DNA of 64,000 nt from contig CBDAQK010000006.1 in NCBI GenBank assembly GCA_965199005.1, forward strand, positions 1,984,001 to 2,048,000, written 5' to 3'. Made by a program: the position numbers and the translations under genes. Under the pieces are notes generated by a model. It was given only the letters and a program-made list of their open reading frames with translations. It searched no databases and had not been told where the DNA came from. Shown here piece by piece: positions 18,039-27,148 of this stretch; within the stretch, counting starts at the first letter, position 1, and every line of letters starts with the position of its first letter. The stretch is from LMUY01 sp965199005. GTDB taxonomy: Bacteria > Pseudomonadota > Alphaproteobacteria > Acetobacterales > Acetobacteraceae.

Positions 18039-18902
18039 TTAGTCGGATGGGACGATGCGATACCCTTCCCCGTCCTTCTCGATGAAGGCGCGGCTGGGGA
18101 ATGGGAAATGGAAGCCCTGGGCCAGGATTTTACCCTGTGCCAGCATGGCCAGCGTCTCGCGCCTGGTGGCTTCGGCCTGGTTGCCATCCATGTCGAACCG
18201 GGCATGCCAACCCGGATGTGTCACGAATAGCGCGGGGTGATTGGTCACGTCCGACAGGATGAAGAGGCGCTTTCCCCCCGATTCAACCATGAAGGAGGTA
18301 TGCCCGGGCGTGTGCCCAGGTGTCCCGACCGCCTTGACGCCCGGCATGATCTCGTCACCCCAAGCATATTGGCTGACCTGCGATGCCACCGTCTCGAAGA
18401 TCTTGCGGGTGGTGGCAAAGGCCTGCGCCAGCGGCCCGGCGGCCGCCATCTTCGCGTCATCCATCCAGTAAGCAAATTCCGGCACCGGCACCAGGATGCG
18501 AGCGTGCGGAAAGGCCGAACTCCCGTCAGCTGTGAGCAGCCCAGCGATATGGTCGCCGTGGAAGTGCGAGATGATGACGGTGTCGATCGACTCCAGCGTG
18601 ATCCCCGCCGCCGCCAAGCTGGCGTTCAGTTGCCCAACGGTCGAGCCCGCCGCCTGCGAGGCCGCAATGCCGTTGCCGGTATCCACCAATGCCGTCTGCT
18701 TCCCGCTGGTGATTAAAACAGGGTTGAAGTGGAGGGTGATCTGACCCGCCGGCATCCCGGCTGCGACCAGCGCCGTGTTGATCTCGTCCACCGACGCATT
18801 CACGATCAGGCCTTCCGGAAGCGGGAACTGGCGGAAGCCATCCGCGACCGTTGTCACTCTGACGTCGCCGACATCGATATGCCGGGCCTGCGCCGCGCTC
18901 AC
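18039..18902 (-). CDS. MBL-fold metallohydrolase
   Basis: 287 residues. The zinc-binding HxHxDH motif is SHFHGDH (about residues 116-122), followed by further ligand His in GTPGHTPGHTS, Asp in LSDVTNHP, and a final His in GFHFPFPS. This is the lactonase/hydrolase-like MBL group; the substrate cannot be read from sequence. The GTG start at 18902 has GGAGG seven bases upstream. The gene follows the EmrB-type pump gene on the same strand after about 155 bases, so it may be co-transcribed with the efflux pair. No signal peptide is visible. Confidence 0.87.
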   Translation of the reverse strand: MSAAQARHIDVGDVRVTTVADGFRQFPLPEGLIVNASVDEINTALVAAGMPAGQITLHFNPVLITSGKQTALVDTGNGIAASQAAGSTVGQLNASLAAAGITLESIDTVIISHFHGDHIAGLLTADGSSAFPHARILVPVPEFAYWMDDAKMAAAGPLAQAFATTRKIFETVASQVSQYAWGDEIMPGVKAVGTPGHTPGHTSFMVESGGKRLFILSDVTNHPALFVTHPGWHARFDMDGNQAEATRRETLAMLAQGKILAQGFHFPFPSRAFIEKDGEGYRIVPSD

Positions 18903-19058
18903 GCTGCGGCCTCCGCCTCGATTGTTGCCGCCGTCGCCGGCTTGCCGCCCAAAAGGTGTCCGATTGCAGTCATGGCTACCTCGCTTCCAAACAACAGCCC
19001 TTCCATACCGCGTGGCCGCGTATTCGTCACATCGGCGATTCCCCGGACCAGAGCGCGG

Positions 19059-20627
19059 TCAATGTGCGTCCGCAGACGGCCCGGCGGCGCGGACGGTCTT
19101 GCGCATCAGCGGCACCATCACGGTTGCGACGACGAAGCAAGCGCCGACCGCCAGAAAGGCGTCGGAGAAGGTCAGCGTCAGCGCCTCCCGCATGGTGACC
19201 GAGGCCAGCGTCTGCAACGCCATCGCGAACCCGGCATGGGCATCCCCACCCGCCAAGACCGTATCCTGCTGGGCAGCGCGCTGCAGCACCTGCACCATGG
19301 CCGGGTTGGTGCTGTTGAGGTGTTCGGCCAGGCGTAGGAAGTGCAGATTGGTCCGGTCGTTCAGGATCGTCGAGCACGCCACGATCCCGATGGCACCCCC
19401 AAGGTTGCGCATCAGGTTGAACAGGCCGGAGGCGAGCTTCAACCGCGCCGGGGCCAGCCCGCCCAGCGTCAACGTCACGGCGGGCGCTACTGCGAATTGC
19501 TGCGAGAAACCACGTAGCGCCTGGGGCAGCAGCAATTCCCGCCAGCCCCATTCATGCGTGATCGGTGCGAAGTTCCACATGGACAACGCGAACCCGGCGA
19601 GCCCGACCATCATCAGCCAGCGCAGGTCGACGCGCTTGGCCAGCACCACGTAGACGGGAATGCCCATGATCTGGAACACGCCGGTGGAGAGCACGGCAAT
19701 CCCGATCTGCAAGGCGCTGAAACCACGCACCTCGCTGAGGAACACCGGGGTCAGATAGATCGTGGCAAAGATGCCGATCCCCGCCACGAAGGAGAAGAAG
19801 CACCCGAGCGCGAAGTTGCGGCTGGACAACGCCCGCAGGTCGACCACAGGGCGTTCGAAGGTCAGGCTGCGCCAGATGAAAAGCACGGCGGCGATGCCGG
19901 AAACCCACGCCGTGGTGCGGATGGTCGCGTCGTCGAACCAGCCCCAACGCGAGCCCTCCTCCATGGTGTATTCGAGGCAGCCCAGGAACAGCGCCATCAG
20001 CACCATGCCGGGGTAGTCCGCCCCCTTCAGCAGCGACACATCGGGCTTGTCGATCTTGATCAGCATGGGCACCACGATGGCCACGAACGCGCCAGGCACC
20101 AGGTTGATGAAGAACAGCCAATGCCAGGAGTAGTTGTCGGTAATCCATCCACCCACGGTGGGGCCAAAGGTGGGCGCCAGGGACGACAGCGCGCCAATCG
20201 TGGCCGCGGCCACCACGATCTTCGGGCCCTGGAAGAAGGCGAAGGCCGTGGTGAACACCAGTGGGATCATCGAGCCGCCCAGGAATCCCTGCAAGGCGCG
20301 GAACACAATCATGCTTTGGATGTTCCAGGCCCAGCCGCACATCAGGCTCGCGAGGGTGAAGCCGGCCGCCGACACGCAAAACAGCCAGCGCGTCGAAACC
20401 ACCCTGGCCATCCAGCCGGAGAGCGGGATGACGATGATCTCGGCAATCAGATAGCTGGTCTGCACCCACGCCGTTTCGTCGGTGCCGGCAGACAGGCCAC
20501 CGCCGATATCGCGCAACGAAGCGGAGACGATCTGGATGTCGAGCAAGGCGATGAACATGCCGACACACATCACCGCGAAGGCGAACACACGCTGGCCGGG
20601 CGTCAGTTCCGCCGGGTTCGTGTTCAC
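19059..20627 (-). CDS. emrB: EmrB-type DHA2 multidrug efflux permease
   Basis: 522 residues with fourteen hydrophobic segments, as in the DHA2 drug:H+ antiporters. Motif A-like and motif C features are present: DIQIVSASLRDIGGGLSAG followed by AWVQTSYLIAEI in helices 1-2, RALQGFLGGSMIPLVF, and GPTVGGWITDNYSWHWLFFIN. These proteins pair with a membrane-fusion protein to export hydrophobic drugs across the inner membrane. The ATG overlaps the stop of the emrA-like gene by four bases (ATGA), so the two are translationally coupled. Substrate unknown. Confidence 0.93.
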   Translation of the reverse strand: MNTNPAELTPGQRVFAFAVMCVGMFIALLDIQIVSASLRDIGGGLSAGTDETAWVQTSYLIAEIIVIPLSGWMARVVSTRWLFCVSAAGFTLASLMCGWAWNIQSMIVFRALQGFLGGSMIPLVFTTAFAFFQGPKIVVAAATIGALSSLAPTFGPTVGGWITDNYSWHWLFFINLVPGAFVAIVVPMLIKIDKPDVSLLKGADYPGMVLMALFLGCLEYTMEEGSRWGWFDDATIRTTAWVSGIAAVLFIWRSLTFERPVVDLRALSSRNFALGCFFSFVAGIGIFATIYLTPVFLSEVRGFSALQIGIAVLSTGVFQIMGIPVYVVLAKRVDLRWLMMVGLAGFALSMWNFAPITHEWGWRELLLPQALRGFSQQFAVAPAVTLTLGGLAPARLKLASGLFNLMRNLGGAIGIVACSTILNDRTNLHFLRLAEHLNSTNPAMVQVLQRAAQQDTVLAGGDAHAGFAMALQTLASVTMREALTLTFSDAFLAVGACFVVATVMVPLMRKTVRAAGPSADAH

Positions 20628-21754
20628 GGCACCACCGCCCGTTCATCGACCGAGGCCGTGACCGACAGGCCGGGCCGCAAATTGCCGAGCCGGCTCGCCT
20701 CGCCGTCCAGCAGCACCCGCACTGGGACGCGCTGCACGATCTTGGTGAAGTTGCCGGTGGCGTTCTCCGCCGGCAGCACACTGAACACCGCGCCCGTGGC
20801 CGGGGCCAGGCTGGCGACGTGGCCGTGGAACACCTCGCCGGGCAACACGTCGGCGATCACGGAAACGGGCATGCCGGGTTTGAAGTGGGCGAGCTGGCTT
20901 TCCTTGAAGTTGGCGTCCACCCACAGGCCCTGGGCCGGCACCACGGAGAGCAATTGCGCACCCGGCGTCACGTAGGCACCGACCTGGGCGCTGCGGTTGC
21001 CGATGGCACCATCGACGGGCGCGCGCAATTCGGTATAGCTGAGGTTGAGCCGCGCCGTGTCCCGGTCCGCCATTGCCGCGGCCAAGGCTGCCTCGGTTTC
21101 CACCCGGGCCGCGTCGATCACGTCCATTTGCCGCTGGGCCGCATCCAGCGCCGCATGGGCCTGGACGTCGCCGGCAGTCGCCTTCTTCCAATCGGCATCG
21201 GCCTGCTGGGACCGTTGCACGGAGCCGAACTGGTCGCGCGCCAGCGAACGGTAGCGGTCCGCGTCGAACCGGGTCACGGCCGTTTGCGCTGCCGTGGCGC
21301 CCAGCCCGGCCTGGGCTTGGTTGATCATCGCGACCTGCAGCTTGCGGTTGGCGAGGTTGCTGGCCAGCTTGGCCTGCTGCGCCGCGACGCCGGCCTCCGC
21401 CTTGGCCAACGCCGCCCGGTAGTCCCGGTCGTCGAGCCGCACCAGCAGGTCGCCGGCATGGACCAACTGGTTGTCGGTCACGGCAACGGTGGCGATGAAG
21501 CCGGAGACTTTCGGCGCCAGCACGGTGATGTCGCCGCCGACATAGGCGTCATCCGTGCTCTCGATGAAGCGGCCGACGGTCACCCAATGGTGGCCATACC
21601 AGGCTGCCCCGGCCGCAATCAGCAGCGCCGCCCCGGCCGCCAGCAAGTGGCGGCGGGGGATGGGGGCATGACGCGCGCCCTGCCCGGCACCTGCGAACGG
21701 CCGATCCTGAGCCGTCGCGGTTCGCGGCAATCCTGCCAATACCTGGTCGCTCAT
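20624..21754 (-). CDS. emrA: EmrA/HlyD-type membrane-fusion protein
   Basis: 376 residues from the ATG at 21754, chosen over an upstream start because GGAGG stands seven bases before it. One N-terminal membrane segment (LLAAGAALLIAAGAAWYG) is followed by the biotinyl-lipoyl-like half (STDDAYVGGDITVLAPKVSG), a long helical hairpin (about residues 100-210), the second lipoyl half (LSYTELRAPVDGAIGNRSAQVG) and a beta-barrel. It bridges the inner-membrane pump to an outer-membrane channel, which must be encoded elsewhere. First gene of the leftward unit with emrB, facing the hxlR-type regulator gene. Confidence 0.92.
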   Translation of the reverse strand: MSDQVLAGLPRTATAQDRPFAGAGQGARHAPIPRRHLLAAGAALLIAAGAAWYGHHWVTVGRFIESTDDAYVGGDITVLAPKVSGFIATVAVTDNQLVHAGDLLVRLDDRDYRAALAKAEAGVAAQQAKLASNLANRKLQVAMINQAQAGLGATAAQTAVTRFDADRYRSLARDQFGSVQRSQQADADWKKATAGDVQAHAALDAAQRQMDVIDAARVETEAALAAAMADRDTARLNLSYTELRAPVDGAIGNRSAQVGAYVTPGAQLLSVVPAQGLWVDANFKESQLAHFKPGMPVSVIADVLPGEVFHGHVASLAPATGAVFSVLPAENATGNFTKIVQRVPVRVLLDGEASRLGNLRPGLSVTASVDERAVVP

Positions 21755-21789
21755 ACCATCCTCCGCAGCGACCCCGATCGGCCGCACTC

Positions 21790-21806
21790 ACTATCGTATT
21801 GATAGT
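21790..21806. promoter_or_regulatory. Operator-like palindrome between emrA and hxlR genes
   Basis: Perfect inverted repeat ACTATC-N5-GATAGT in the 100-base divergent intergenic region. The best candidate for the binding site of the HxlR-type regulator encoded to the right. Confidence 0.55.
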
Positions 21807-21854
21807 CACTACCGGTAACTTGTCAATCGCAAGTCGCTTCATTATCTCGGTCCC

Positions 21855-22388
21855 ATGCAAAACACCTCCCCCGAGACCACGCAGTGTCCGGTCGCGCGCA
21901 GCCTGGGTTGTTTCGGCGATGCGTGGTCGATGCTGATCCTGCGCGACGCGTACTATGGGATGACCCGGTTCGATGAGTGGGAGCGCAGCCTCGGCATTGC
22001 GCCCAACATCCTGACCAAGCGGCTCAAGGCGCTGGTGGCAAACGGCCTCATGGAGCGCCGTTGCTACCGCGAGCGTCCGCAGCGCTACGAATACCGTCTG
22101 ACCGAGGCTGGATGGGATGCCCGCTCGGTCATCGTGGCCCTGCTCGCCTGGGGCAACCGTCATTTGGCCCCGGAAGGGCTGAGCGTCGTCTTGGTGAATG
22201 CCGAGACAGGCGAACCGGCCGACCCCGTGATGGTGGACGCGAATACCGGCCGGCCACTCAGCATGCCGGAGTACTGTATCGGCACTGGACCAGGCGCGGG
22301 GCGTGCCATTCGCGAGCGCGTCGCCAATTCGCCCAGGCGTTGGCAGGCACCGGCCGAAACCGCCAACGCGGATTGCGAGGGCAGCTAA
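21855..22388 (+). CDS. HxlR-family transcriptional regulator
   Basis: 177 residues. The HxlR winged-helix is clear: CPVARSLGCFGDAWSMLILRDA with the near-N-terminal Cys at position 11, FDEWERSLGIAPNILTKRLKAL as recognition helix, and RYEYRLTEAGWDA as the wing. About 65 extra C-terminal residues form a second, uncharacterised part. Members often sense electrophiles or oxidants through the N-terminal Cys and control neighbouring genes. Transcribed divergently from the emrAB-type pump, which it most likely represses through the ACTATC palindrome. Confidence 0.9.
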   Translation: MQNTSPETTQCPVARSLGCFGDAWSMLILRDAYYGMTRFDEWERSLGIAPNILTKRLKALVANGLMERRCYRERPQRYEYRLTEAGWDARSVIVALLAWGNRHLAPEGLSVVLVNAETGEPADPVMVDANTGRPLSMPEYCIGTGPGAGRAIRERVANSPRRWQAPAETANADCEGS

Positions 22389-22655
22389 GGCAGCGTCGGC
22401 AAATAAGTGCGTCGGCACGCCGACAAAGCTGCCGCTAACAATGAAGGCTTAGGGCAGCGGAGCATCAACGTCAGCTTTCGGGTCAACCCGGCGACGAAGG
22501 CGTTCGCCGGCCGGAGTCATAGGAGCCAACGATATAAGACGAGCCAGCGTAGGCCACGTAGTTCCCCAGGCCGGTTGGGGCGGCAGTGTGCTCGACCGGT
22601 GCGGGGCATCAAACGACTTAACCGCACAGCGCGGTTGAGTTGGCGTCAAAGCAAC

Positions 22656-23186
22656 TCAGGGCGCGACCATTTCGGTGCGGTATTTGACGAGCAGGGTCTT
22701 CATCATTTCAGCCTTCCCGGCCTGCTCTGCCTCGCTGGGAACCGGCGGCGGCGATGTCCGGCTCTCAACCGGGATGCCCATCGTGATGAAGAACTCGTCC
22801 TGCCCGGCTGGTGTGCACATGCAGAGCATATGTGCGGTCTTCCCCGACACATTCTTGAACATATGCGGCGCGTTCGCCGGAATGTTGACCGTCGTGCCCG
22901 CGCGAACCGTCTGCGTCTGGCCGCGGAAGGTGAAGGCGAGCTCGCCTTCCAACAGCGTGAACATCTCTTCGAAATCGTGCCGGTGCGGCGGCGGCCCGCC
23001 GCCATCGGGCACCAGCATGTCGATCAGGCAGTACCGGCCTGCGGTCTGGGCGCCGGATACAAGGATGGAATAGGTATCCCCGACAACCGAAAAATGCGGA
23101 ACATCACCCCCATCGGGGTCGGCGACGGTCAGCGAGCGGCTAAGGTCATCGGCGGGTAGCGATGACACTGCCTGTGCCTCGGTCAT
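22656..23186 (-). CDS. Single-domain cupin protein
   Basis: 176 residues. The two cupin motifs are present: GGGPPPHRHDFEEMFTLLEGE supplies the His/His/Glu metal ligands, and NIPANAPHMFKN supplies the fourth His. The fold starts near residue 50 and ends near 135. Such proteins range from dioxygenases to sugar-binding regulators; nothing here fixes the substrate. The ATG has AAAGGA upstream. It stands alone between the hxlR gene (convergent) and a repeat-bearing gap. Confidence 0.85.
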   Translation of the reverse strand: MTEAQAVSSLPADDLSRSLTVADPDGGDVPHFSVVGDTYSILVSGAQTAGRYCLIDMLVPDGGGPPPHRHDFEEMFTLLEGELAFTFRGQTQTVRAGTTVNIPANAPHMFKNVSGKTAHMLCMCTPAGQDEFFITMGIPVESRTSPPPVPSEAEQAGKAEMMKTLLVKYRTEMVAP

Positions 23187-23643
23187 GTCTGGCGTCCTTT
23201 GTTGGAAGCGATGGGTTCGACGGTCTTAGTATAATAATCTTCCAGCTTCGTCATCGCGAGCCGCCTCTTCGGCGGCGTGGCGACCCCGGGCCACAGAACC
23301 GGGCGTCCGTGCGGGTCTTGCCCAGCCCCTGCGCTCATCCACCCTGCGGTGGATCGCCACCTGACATAGGCGGAGCTTAAGCCCACCATCGATAGTCGAT
23401 GTCAGCTCGACGTAACGTAGGCATCCTTCGGTGTGATTGCCGCTCAGTCAGGTCCGCAGCAACTTCAACATTTCTGTTCTATTATAATTCTACTGGCAAG
23501 CATGATGGTGAGCGTAGCAGGTCGAGTTCAAGTTAAATCGGGCATTTTGAATAAAATGCAAAGAATGCTGACGGAAAAACCGGCAGCTTGATTTCGCCAG
23601 GATACGCGTTCCATCTTCGCTTGAACTGAAGGATCATGTAAAC
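23187..23643. other. Intergenic gap with degenerate repeat elements
   Basis: About 457 bases. The left part contains a CGTCATCGCGAGCC-type repeat with an inner hairpin (GCCGCC-TCTTC-GGCGGC), a small ATCCACC-N4-GGTGGAT hairpin and a half copy of the element seen at 17,713. The right part is more AT-rich and is probably the promoter region of the small secreted protein that follows. Confidence 0.5.
23247..23385. repeat. Composite of REP-like repeats
   Basis: Starts with TTCGTCATCGCGAGCC and a GC-rich hairpin, the form of widespread alphaproteobacterial intergenic repeats, and ends with GAGCTTAAGCCCACC, which matches part of the element at 17,713-17,783. Degenerate, apparently two different repeat families side by side. 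Confidence 0.5.
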
Positions 23644-24042
23644 ATGAGAATGAAGAGCGCCCTGTCGCTATGTCTAGCGGCAGCAGGCTTTGCAGCACCA
23701 CATCCCGTGCTGGCGCAGGGCATGTCGCCTGGAGACTCCTACGTGGCCGAGACCCCAGCCAGGCCAGGCTGCCCCCCTGCCGTCCTGCACATCGTCCGGT
23801 CGGGCCAAAGCCTGTCCGGCGTGGTGTTCTTCAAGGACGGGTCCGGCGTGAGCTCCGTGGCGGGCTCCACGGATGGGCAGACGCTGAGCTGGAGGATGGC
23901 ATCGATCCGCGGCAATGGCCCGGCCGGGGATGTGACCGGAACGATCTCACCCAAGGGCAGCCTTCACGCACAACTGGCCGGGACGAATTGCACGCTTGAC
24001 GCCATGGTGCCACGCTACGCGCAGATCGGCGGCGGCGGCTAG
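23644..24042 (+). CDS. Small secreted protein of unknown function
   Basis: 132 residues. A clear signal peptide (MRMKSALSLCLAAAGFAAPH, cleavage likely after VLAQG-type AxA near residue 24) precedes a mature part of about 108 residues with two Cys (RPGCPPAV and GTNCTLDA) that could pair. The mature part looks like a small beta-rich domain (LSGVVFFKDGSGVSSVAG, then GDVTGTISPKGSLHAQL). I do not recognise the family. It ends 134 bases before the convergent dehydrogenase gene, with a strong hairpin in between. Confidence 0.7.
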   Translation: MRMKSALSLCLAAAGFAAPHPVLAQGMSPGDSYVAETPARPGCPPAVLHIVRSGQSLSGVVFFKDGSGVSSVAGSTDGQTLSWRMASIRGNGPAGDVTGTISPKGSLHAQLAGTNCTLDAMVPRYAQIGGGG

Positions 24043-24115
24043 AGCGTATCGACGAAGAACGCAGACCCTCCGATGTGACGAAAGCCGTCAAACCGGATGC
24101 TGCTCTGGGGCTTCC

Positions 24116-24148
24116 GTATGCAGGCCGGGCTAGTCCCGGCCTGCATAC
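24116..24148. terminator. Strong hairpin between convergent genes
   Basis: A perfect 14-bp stem (GTATGCAGGCCGGG) with a five-base loop, lying between two converging genes. No T-run follows on either strand, so it is a bidirectional stop or a repeat rather than a textbook intrinsic terminator. Confidence 0.55.
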
Positions 24149-24176
24149 GCCATCTGGTCTCCATCCCCCGACAGGA

Positions 24177-25130
24177 TCAGTCATCGCGTTTTGATGCTGT
24201 GCCGGCGCCGAAATGGGTCAGCAGGCTGTCGATCATCGACTGTCCCATGGCAGCGCGGGTTTCGTGCGTGCCGCTGCCGATATGGGGGGATAGCGATACC
24301 GTGTCCATCGTGAGCAAGGCAGGGTGCGGATGCGGCTCGTCCTCGAACACGTCCAAACCGGCCCCGGCGATGCCCCCTGCCTCGAGCGCAGCCACCAGGG
24401 CGGCCTCGTCCACGACGCTGCCGCGGGCGATGTTCACCAAATACCCGTCGGGCCCGAGCGCCGCGAGCACCGTAGCGTTCACCAAATGCCGCGTCTCGGG
24501 GGTTGCGGGGCAGCACACGACCACGATGTCGCACTCCGCCGCCAATGCCGCTGGCGTTGCAACAAAGCGATGGGGCAACGCGGGCTTCAGGGTGCGGGAG
24601 GTGTAGACGACACTCATCTCCATCGCCACTGCCCGGCGGGCGATCGCGTTGCCGATCGTCCCCATTCCGATGATGCCGAGGCGTTTGCCCTTCAGCGTGC
24701 GGCCAAGCGGGAACCGCCCCGACGCCCACGCGCCCTCCCGCACAAACCGGTCCGCCTGGGCGAACCGGCGGAGCAGGAGCAGACAATGGCCAATCGCAAC
24801 GTCAGCCACGTCGTCGGCCAGCGCGTCGGAGGTGGCCGTCACTTTGATGCCTCGCTCCGCCGCCGCGGCAAGGTCGATGAAATCCACCCCGGCGCTGAAG
24901 CTGGCGATGATCTCGAGCTTGGGCAGCGCCGCGATCAGCGCGCGGGAGGCGCCATCATGCCCGGTGGTCGCAACGCCGCGGATCGTGCCGGCATGCGAAC
25001 GTATCAGCCGCTCGCAATCCGCCGGGTCCCGCCCGTCAAGCATACTGACGGCGGAGCCGAGCGCCGCGACGGCTGACGGCATTAAATTGGCGACGAGCAA
25101 TACGTCGCCGGGGCGTTGGTCTTTTTCCAT
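24177..25130 (-). CDS. D-isomer 2-hydroxyacid dehydrogenase
   Basis: 317 residues with the catalytic layout of the family: the NAD(P)-binding GMGTIG (residues 155-160), Arg236 in NIARGSVVDEAAL, Glu265 in FEDEPH, and His283 in SPHIGSGTHE. These enzymes interconvert a 2-keto acid and the D-2-hydroxy acid; the GHRPR/glyoxylate-reductase-like branch is the closest by eye. It sits downstream of a DapA-family lyase gene on the same strand with 92 bases between, so the two probably act in one catabolic route, reducing a keto acid released by the lyase. Confidence 0.9.
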   Translation of the reverse strand: MEKDQRPGDVLLVANLMPSAVAALGSAVSMLDGRDPADCERLIRSHAGTIRGVATTGHDGASRALIAALPKLEIIASFSAGVDFIDLAAAAERGIKVTATSDALADDVADVAIGHCLLLLRRFAQADRFVREGAWASGRFPLGRTLKGKRLGIIGMGTIGNAIARRAVAMEMSVVYTSRTLKPALPHRFVATPAALAAECDIVVVCCPATPETRHLVNATVLAALGPDGYLVNIARGSVVDEAALVAALEAGGIAGAGLDVFEDEPHPHPALLTMDTVSLSPHIGSGTHETRAAMGQSMIDSLLTHFGAGTASKRDD

Positions 25131-25222
25131 GAGGGGTTCCGAGTTGCGTGTGTGTCTAGGGACGGCGCTGGTTTCGTGCGCGCGATCGGCAGGGTGCCCG
25201 AAAGCACCCCATCATACAGCCC

Positions 25223-26152
25223 CTAAGCCGCCGCATGCATCGAGGGGATCAGGCCCCATTCCTTGAGCGCCTTTGCCAGGCGGGTCTCCTGCCGCTGGGT
25301 CAACGGCCAAGCGCCTGGGGCACGGACGTGGCCGCAATCATTCCCCAGCAGCTTCAGCGCGCCCTTCACGATCGACACGTTGGTGCCGTTGCCTTCCTCG
25401 GAACGCAATTCCTCGAACACGCTCACCTGGGAGATCAGAGTCATGGCCGCCGGGTAGTCGCCCCGGTCCAAGGCAGCGTGGATCTTCATCGAGTGCTCCG
25501 GAAAGACGTTGATCAGGCCGGAAGTAAACCCTCTTGCCCCAACCGCGCAGAGCGGCGGTGCCCAAGTCTCGGCAAGCCCGCCGACCCACACGATGCCCGG
25601 ATCGGCCCGCCGGATCGCCTCGGCCAGGCGCAGCGGCGTCTGTGCCGCCCATTTCACGCCGGCCACTTCCGGGATGCGGCAGAGCGCCTCGACCGCGTCC
25701 AGGCCAATCCTATCGTTGCGGAGATACAGCATGATCGGCAGGCCCTGCCCAGCCTCGGCGATGCGCTGAACGTAGGCGACCACGCCGCGCGGCGACACAA
25801 ACGGGTCCGGCGGCTGATGCACCAGCAACCCCGCAGCCCCGGCCTCCCGCGAGGCCTTGGTCAACGCCAGGGCATCGTGCAGGCTGCGCCCGACGCCGCC
25901 CAGCAAAGGGACTCGTCCGCCGATCTGGGTGGCGGCCTCGTGCACCATGGTCACAGCCTCGGCGGTGGTCAGGCTATAGAACTCGCCCGTATTGCCGTTC
26001 GCGACCAGGATGTGGACGCCCGCGTTCACGGCCCGGTCGATCACCGGGGTCAGCCGGCTGGGCGCCAGCGCGTCGTTGGTGTCGAAGGGGGTGACCAGGA
26101 TACCGGAAATGCCGGTGAGGGCCTTACGAAAGCTCGCTGAGACTTCGGACAT
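25223..26152 (-). CDS. DapA-family aldolase/dehydratase
   Basis: 309 residues from the ATG at 26152, which has GAAAGG upstream. The TIM-barrel DHDPS family is shown by GILVTPFD, the substrate carboxylate loop GNTGEFYSL, Tyr143 in MLYLRND and the Schiff-base Lys167 in AGVKWAA. The usual YNxP around the Tyr is altered to YLRN, and the gene is away from lysine genes, so this is not the biosynthetic DapA. A sugar-acid lyase or dehydratase is more likely. It is divergent from a GntR/FCD regulator and upstream of a 2-hydroxyacid dehydrogenase gene. Confidence 0.88.
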   Translation of the reverse strand: MSEVSASFRKALTGISGILVTPFDTNDALAPSRLTPVIDRAVNAGVHILVANGNTGEFYSLTTAEAVTMVHEAATQIGGRVPLLGGVGRSLHDALALTKASREAGAAGLLVHQPPDPFVSPRGVVAYVQRIAEAGQGLPIMLYLRNDRIGLDAVEALCRIPEVAGVKWAAQTPLRLAEAIRRADPGIVWVGGLAETWAPPLCAVGARGFTSGLINVFPEHSMKIHAALDRGDYPAAMTLISQVSVFEELRSEEGNGTNVSIVKGALKLLGNDCGHVRAPGAWPLTQRQETRLAKALKEWGLIPSMHAAA

Positions 26153-26210
26153 AAGGGTCGACCTTTCAGAGTGCCGGGTGCATCCCGATTGCTGGTGCCT
26201 AACTGCCACC

Positions 26211-26227
26211 TGCTATTGCAGATAGCA
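26211..26227. promoter_or_regulatory. Operator-like palindrome between dapA-like and gntR-type genes
   Basis: Perfect inverted repeat TGCTAT-N5-ATAGCA in the 99-base divergent region, 25 bases before the regulator's ATG. Its size fits a GntR/FCD dimer site; likely autoregulatory and controlling the lyase gene. Confidence 0.5.
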
Positions 26228-26251
26228 AGGCTTCGTCATTAGGATGCCCGC

Positions 26252-27001
26252 ATGCCGAGAGACGCCAGCACTGCCCTGCAGGCATTCACCCCCACCGAAA
26301 CGGACTCGCTTTCGACGCGGGCCTATCACCGGATCCGCGACGCCATCGTGGATGGATCGCTGCCCGGGGACAGCCGGATCTCCGAGCGTTCGCTGGCGTT
26401 GTCGCTGGGCATTTCGGCTCAGCCCGTGCGGGACGCCCTGCGCCGCCTGGAAGCGGACGGGATGGTGGTGACCTCGCCGCGGCGCGGCACCGTCGTCGCC
26501 GTGTTCACCCGCGACCGGATTGAAGAATTCGGCCTGATGCGGGTTGCGCTCGAAGGCGTCGGGGCGGCCCTGGCGGCAAGGCGGGCCACGGAGGTGGATG
26601 TCGCCGCCCTGCGCCGCCAACTCCAGGCCATGCAGCCCAGCACCCGCACCGGTGACCTCGCAGCGTTGGCCGCGGCGAACGAACGCTTCCACGACATGGT
26701 GCACGCAATCGGCGGCAACCCGATCCTGATCCGCTCGATCGCGGCCTTGCGCGCGCATGAATATATCGGGCGCGTGCACGCGCTGCAGAGTTCGCCTTAC
26801 GAGCCGGCCCTCGCGCTGCGCGAGCATGCCGGGTTGGTCGCGGCCCTCCGCCGGCGTGACCCCCAACTGGCGGAGGCGCGGATGCGGGCGCATATCGAGC
26901 GATCGCTCCTGGCCAGCGGCCTGGTGCGGGCCTTCGGTGCTCGGGAGAGTTCGGCGACAGCCCGCGCCATGCGGCCGCAGCCATCCAGCGTAGGGCGGTA
27001 G
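26252..27001 (+). CDS. GntR-family regulator, FCD subgroup
   Basis: 249 residues. The winged HTH (RAYHRIRDAIVDGSLPGDSRI, SERSLALSLGISAQPVRDAL, RRLEADGMV) is followed by an all-helical FCD ligand domain from about residue 85, with metal-site candidates in NERFHDMVH, and LREHAGLVAALRRRD. Members usually bind an organic or sugar acid and release the operator. It lies head to head with the DapA-like gene; the family enzyme genes on both sides make it the likely local regulator of this catabolic cluster. Confidence 0.9.
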   Translation: MPRDASTALQAFTPTETDSLSTRAYHRIRDAIVDGSLPGDSRISERSLALSLGISAQPVRDALRRLEADGMVVTSPRRGTVVAVFTRDRIEEFGLMRVALEGVGAALAARRATEVDVAALRRQLQAMQPSTRTGDLAALAAANERFHDMVHAIGGNPILIRSIAALRAHEYIGRVHALQSSPYEPALALREHAGLVAALRRRDPQLAEARMRAHIERSLLASGLVRAFGARESSATARAMRPQPSSVGR

Positions 27002-27148
27002 AGACGGGCCGGCTCGCGGCGGCGACGCCGCTGATGACGGCTCTGCCATCTCCCTTGCCGCCGCGGCGTTCTGCTGGTTTCTACCATTCGGGCCGCACGA
27101 CAGCCGATATGCCGTTTCCCAGCCCGACCTTCACCCGAGGAGTTCCCG

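Noticed and set aside
25223..26152. Biosynthetic DapA for lysine
   Set aside because: The YNxP around the active-site Tyr is altered and the neighbourhood is catabolic with a GntR/FCD regulator.
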